Part shown: one piece after another, positions 27,962 through 31,866 of the stretch | How positions within the stretch are numbered: position 1 is the stretch's first letter | Layout: each line of letters begins with the position of its first letter | From: Chara braunii | Lineage: Eukaryota > Streptophyta > Charophyceae > Charales > Characeae | Direction: 5' to 3' | Assembly: GCA_003427395.1 (NCBI GenBank) | Contig: BFEA01000089.1 | Coordinates: 3,229,299-3,261,164, forward strand | Length of the DNA stretch: 31,866 nt | Notes under the pieces: model-generated | What the model saw: the letters and a program-made list of their open reading frames with translations, nothing else | What the model was told of the DNA's origin: nothing | Database searches by the model: none | Translations under genes and position numbers: made by a program

Positions 27962-29566
27962 GAGGGAGGGAGTCGGGGAACTCTAGCTTTTGCCCCGTGG
28001 TTTTGATTATGAGAATGGCGCGGCGCTGTGGGCAAGCTGTGCTAACAGCGAGCGCGGAAGCTGCGTTAGCTCTGGGGCAAGCAGGGGGCGAATGCGGACG
28101 CGCGTCTACGTTAGATGCATTCGGAAGGAGAGGGGCTGGCCGCAGTATGGTGCGCGACGGATACAGAGGAAGGAACGGGTAGCGGGAGGAATTCGGGCGC
28201 ATTTCCGCGCCGGATTCGTTCGGAGAGAGGGCCAGGGAGCAACGGGCGAAGCGCCCCGGAGTGATGGGCGACAGGACGAAGACTGAAAGTGGAAGACGAG
28301 CGCAGTGGGGGAAGTCGGGGCGGTGTAGCGAAGCCGATGCAGGAGGAGGGATGCCAGGAACGAACCCGGGCGGACTAGTGGCCCAAGTGCATGCAGCGGG
28401 AGGAGACTAGCAGCGGGCGAGGTAGGGGGCAAATGAACCTGAGCCGCAAGTGCGTCCGGGTACATGTGGAGATGGCGGGGAGGAGTTGGCAAAGCCCGCC
28501 CGTTCTTTGACGAAATCGGGCGGGGAAAGAGCCTACCCGGGGGTTTGTGGGTCGGGCGACCGTGATCGGGTGGTCAGTTTTAGTGTTAAGTTAGTGTAGT
28601 AAGAGTTAGTGGGAAGAACCTGCGCGCGGAAGTTATGGAGGAGGATGGAGATGGCGGGGCCAAAATTTCCTATCTCACTCGATTCTTATCACGATCGTGG
28701 CGAATGCAATGGCGCGGTCGGTTTCAGGTGTAAGTTAGTGGTTTAGCCAGGGTAGGTGTTAGAGGGTGCGTGAAAGCTTCGGGAGCTTTGGCTATGGAGC
28801 GAAAGGGGAGTATCTTGCTTATTCCCTTACGGAAATGAGCCAAGAACGGGGTATCTCGGAAGCTTTAGCTCCGAGCGAGTTGATTGAAAGGTTGGTTCTG
28901 GTGACAGGTCAGTAGAGCTAGAGTTAGTGGGGCAAACGGATGCCCAGGGGAGTAGTTAAGTCGTTATTGTTTGAAGTACAGAGTGACTCTGGCCACCTTT
29001 TGCGGGCAGGTTCACCCGTGTTTATACACCCCATTGGAGTAGAGAGGCAGGATGGACAACCACGGGGTGGAAGACTTACCTTCAGATAATGGGCCGCCGA
29101 TCCTGTCCGGGGGAAGAGCCCCTCTTTGTAGCCCAGTGCGCACGGAGAAGGTGAGCGGAGTGCTCGATTCTTGAGGGGGAGAACGGGCTGCTTACGGCCA
29201 ACCGACTGAGCGAGTGCAGGGGGGGGGCGATTTGGATATAGTAGTGTGGCCGCATTCTATTGTGGGAACTGTGGTGTATAGCACATGATGGGGCGTAGCC
29301 GTGGCCGTGGGCTTCAGTTCGCTGTCTCACTCGTATTCGCCCCGTTCATCATAAAGATTACATGCACTAAGGAGAGGAGTGTGAGGAAGGAAGTGAGAAA
29401 CCGTGCACTTATCCGGCCTGGAAGCCGGCCGGGTACCTTTGGGAGGAATGCACACAGAGAGAGGGCAGTGGAGAGTCGTAGTAGAGAGGGGAGAAGGGAA
29501 GGCACCTACCTGCTGGCCGTGACAGTCGTCTGCCATGAGAGACTGTGGGAGTCTTCGTGCTGGAGC
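27962..29566. other. GC-rich stretch without a recognisable gene
   Basis: Hairpins GCTGT-GCTA-ACAGC (28,036-28,049) and AAAGCT-TCGGG-AGCTTT (28,773-28,789), and CGGAAGCT-TT-AGCTCCG near 28,858. TAAGTTAGTG-like segments recur near 28,588, 28,731 and (as AGAGTTAGTGG) 28,921. Open frames here have no family resemblance and reflect GC content. Confidence 0.45.
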
Positions 29567-29670
29567 GAGCCCAGCCTGCGGTCAACAGCCGAGCTCGGCC
29601 TGTGTTCCCCAACCGAGCCCTGCCTGTGTTCCACAGCCGAGCCCAACCTGCGTTCCACAGTCGAAGTCAG
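29567..29670. repeat. 24-bp tandem repeat, about 4.3 copies
   Basis: Units start GAGC at 29,567, 29,591, 29,615 and 29,639, with consensus GAGCCC-(G/A)CCTG(T/C)GTTCC then (A/C)CA(G/A)CC, and a decaying fifth copy. Being a multiple of three it keeps frames open on both strands, for example an eight-residue repeat on the minus strand (TVERRLGS, AVEHRQGS). It could be the relic of a repeat-containing gene, but no other coding evidence exists. Confidence 0.92.
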
Positions 29671-30698
29671 ACTGTATCTGAGAAACTTTTTCAGGGCTCT
29701 ATGAGCAGTGTTAGCCACGTGGACGGTAAGAAGAAGAAGAAGGAATCGGCCGTATCTCTGACCTGTTGCCTGTATCCCACGCCGTGGCCAGATACCGTTC
29801 GACCCGCGAAGCGCTGCCGACGGAGCAAGCTGAGTGGTATGCTCGAACGGTGTTGCTGGGAGGGTCACTGTTGGTTCGGGCGACGGAGCGCAGGTTGCTG
29901 TTGCTGATCCATTTGATTGCGCACAGACTACTACAAGTTGCGGTGCGTCGTCATTCTAGCAGCGTGCTGCTCGTAGTACTGCATGAGATATCATGGAGGG
30001 GAGCTGGAGGATTGCATGCTCACCTATGGACTGAGGCACGACCGTTCCGCCGAGCGGACAGCCGTGGGAACGGTAGGCCTGTTGAAAGAAGGTAGTGTTG
30101 CGAACTGGGAGATCGTCAGAGGCTCGACCGCAACAGTTGCCTTATAGTTGACCAAGCTGCTACGTTTTGGCCACCATTGCGGGGCCCTCAGGCGAGTGAA
30201 GATATCAAGGCCCTCTCGTGCGAGTCTGAGAGCACCTCCCTTGGATCTTAGAGTCTAAAACGTTCTCTTTCTATCTTTCTTACTCTAAGCCTAGTCTGCT
30301 GGTTCTTAGGGGAAGGCGGCAGGCGGGATTGCAACCCGTAGGACCGCATCAAGACTCTGTGGGGAGTCAACCCATTGATTGCGGGAGCTCTGTCGACACT
30401 CAGGAGGAGTCCTGGAGGCAAGGAACTGAATGGTAATTCCCTGACTCCCTTTATAAACCCAAATTATAACCCCTATTTGTATTACCCAATGCATCGCTGA
30501 CTAAATATATGATGTGCAACCCTACTCTATTTTTGGTTTGACTTTCAGGACACTGAACAAGACTAAGTAAAAAAATGTCTGTTCAAGTTTCTGTTTCAAC
30601 TTGATTGAGTATGTGAATTCAGACTGTTGAAAAGAACTGTATCTAGGAAAGGCAGGATGGTGGGTTGTTTTGCTTGATGGATGGCTGGGTCATTAAGG
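29671..30698. other. No recognisable gene
   Basis: Open frames on the plus strand up to about 109 codons show no domain. A short AAG triplet run is at 29,727-29,741. Nothing else identified. Confidence 0.4.
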
Positions 30699-31630
30699 CT
30701 GGGAGGTCCCCATAAGTTTGGGGAGGCCCAGTGGTTTGTTTATTTTGGTATGCATGGAGCGTCAGACCCTTCTATAAGTTTAGGGGGTCTGATTGCTCTG
30801 GAGGCTGGGATGTCCCCATAAGTTTGGGGAGACCCAGTGATATGGCTTGCATGGAGGGTCAGGCTGTTCTGTAAGTTCAAGTGGCTTGACTGCTCTGACT
30901 TGTGAGGGGTCTGATTGTGCCTGATTTTCAGGGACTCTGGGCGCTCAATAAGTTTTGGTGCCTTCAGTTGCCTTGTTTTTCTTGGGTTTCCTAAGTTTGT
31001 TTTGTTTCTGAACGAGGAGGCTGAGTTGTTCTGTAAGTTCAGGTGGCTCAATCCCTTCATGCTCTTTATTTTGAAGAAATAACCTTGGCAAAGGGGTAGA
31101 TCCTTCTGTAAGTTCAGGGGATCTGACTCGATGCCACACACATGATGGCTCAGATAGAAACGAATCTGGCAGAGAGTTACACCCTTTTCTAAGTTCAGGG
31201 GGTCTGGCTCAAAGCCTCGCACATGCTGTAACCCAATGGTTATAACTTGGCTATACTTTACTGCTATTTTTATCTAAGAACGAGCTAATCAGACTGTTCT
31301 ATAAGCTTAGGAGGTCTGACTATACCTGTATCACAACTTGAAGAGAGTATAATTAAGAATAAAATTGGTAGTAAACTGGGCAGACTGAGCTTAAGTTAGT
31401 TCAGTCATATGCAGCCTTAAAAGACAAAGGTGAAGACAAGTATATATAACTTGGATACTTTAAACAGTTCAGGGCGACTAGGGTGGTCTAGTCATGTGCC
31501 CAAAGAAGAGAAAAGTAGTTGTGCCCTCTGTTTTGTGTATATTTGACCAAGTCAGACCGCTCTATAAGTTTGGGTATTCTGACTCTAGGCCTGGCTAAGT
31601 TGTGCGCGCTCTGTAAGTTCAGGCGGCTTG
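30699..31630 (+). repeat. Array of hairpins with a shared loop and varying stems
   Basis: At least ten hairpins share a loop close to CT(G/A)TAAGTT(C/T)AGG. Arms read: CTGGG/CCCAG plus CCCC/GGGG (30,699-30,731 and 30,805-30,837), TCAGACCC/GGGTCTGA (30,762-30,792), GTCAGGC/GCTTGAC (30,858-30,890), GGCGC/GTGCC (30,940-30,962), TGAGT/GCTCA (31,022-31,050), AGATCC/GGATCT (31,098-31,124), TCAGAC/GTCTGA (31,289-31,319), GACTGA/TCAGTC (31,383-31,406) and GTCAGA/TCTGAC (31,551-31,583). Weaker members: 31,181-31,203, 31,476-31,493 (GACTAG/CTAGTC, different loop) and 31,603-31,632. Spacing is irregular, 10-170 bp. Stem sequences differ but still pair. Confidence 0.85.
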
Positions 31631-31639
31631 ACCTATGCC

Positions 31640-31866
31640 TTATGTAAAGCTGGGTATAAAGGGTAAAATCATTGAGAGATCATGAACTATTGTTTGTTCA
31701 GGTTGACTTGGGACTGGCGAGCTATGTATCCCCCCCGGCGGCGTACAGGCGCGGTCAAGTCCGCGGCCGCGGCCAGTCCTCGAAGCTCGTGGACGTGGGG
31801 ATTCGCGAACACGTGGCGGCCGCAGGGGAGGGGGTTTCACAAATCTGGCGGCGCATCATCTGCCCC
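31640..31866. other. Window end, GC-rich, unassigned
   Basis: From about 31,728 the composition turns strongly GC-rich (GGCGGCG, CCGCGGCCGCGGCC). No gene recognised; may be the edge of a feature that continues outside. Confidence 0.35.

Noticed and set aside
27273-28286. Open frames up to 173 codons on both strands
   Set aside because: GC-rich DNA keeps frames open; they overlap the tRNA-like and U6 sequences and show no family resemblance.
30740-31222. 160-codon minus-strand frame across the hairpin array
   Set aside because: Its repeated Leu-Asn-Leu-Gln motif is only the translation of the conserved loop; the spacing is not a multiple of three throughout, and compensating stem changes point to structure.
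30699-31630. CRISPR array
   Set aside because: The repeated unit is a hairpin loop motif with variable stems and irregular spacing, not identical repeats with equal spacers, and the window is eukaryotic.

Overview
This window looks like repeat-dense nuclear DNA from a eukaryote, most likely of the green plant lineage. The pointers are plant-type U6 snRNA copies, a Ty3/Gypsy element primed by a plant-like initiator tRNA-Met, tRNA-derived SINEs with long A tails, long microsatellites, and runs of N from a draft assembly. I suspect a charophyte alga such as Chara because of the style of the Gypsy proteins, but nothing in the sequence proves it. I see no intact cellular protein-coding gene. Every protein-like stretch I can support is a decayed retroelement.

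Layout. 1-500: an array of about eleven short, mostly perfect hairpins. 500-9,270: a graveyard of short retroposons, comprising a tRNA-headed SINE (SINE-A), a hairpin-headed SINE-like family (SINE-B), a third short repeat (family C), U6 fragments, an insertion that is only a poly(A) tract, and a 399-bp inverted-repeat MITE at 7,490. 9,916-12,012: a 24-bp minisatellite followed by 1.8 kb of a GTAGA-type pentanucleotide satellite with a SINE-B copy inside it. 12,028-13,475: a palindrome followed by a tRNA-like / T-rich linker / tRNA-like / U6 cassette. 13,480-16,274: microsatellites, tandem duplications, one arm of a large inverted repeat and an inverted LTR end. 16,275-26,872: a degenerate Ty3/Gypsy LTR retrotransposon on the minus strand. 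26,884-27,961: a second palindrome plus tRNA-like / tRNA-like / U6 cassette. 28,000-30,690: GC-rich DNA with hairpins and a 24-bp tandem repeat. 30,699-31,650: an array of about a dozen hairpins that share a loop motif while their stems differ by compensating changes.

The retrotransposon reads on the minus strand as 5' LTR (right copy), primer-binding site, Gag with zinc knuckle, protease, reverse transcriptase and RNase H, then an unassigned acidic ORF where integrase would be expected, then the 3' LTR (left copy). The LTR copies differ at roughly one base in ten by eye and the ORFs carry many stops, so it is old and inactive.

The least explained material is the shared-loop hairpin array at the right end, the hairpin array at the left end, and the twice-seen cassette of Pol III-type sequences.
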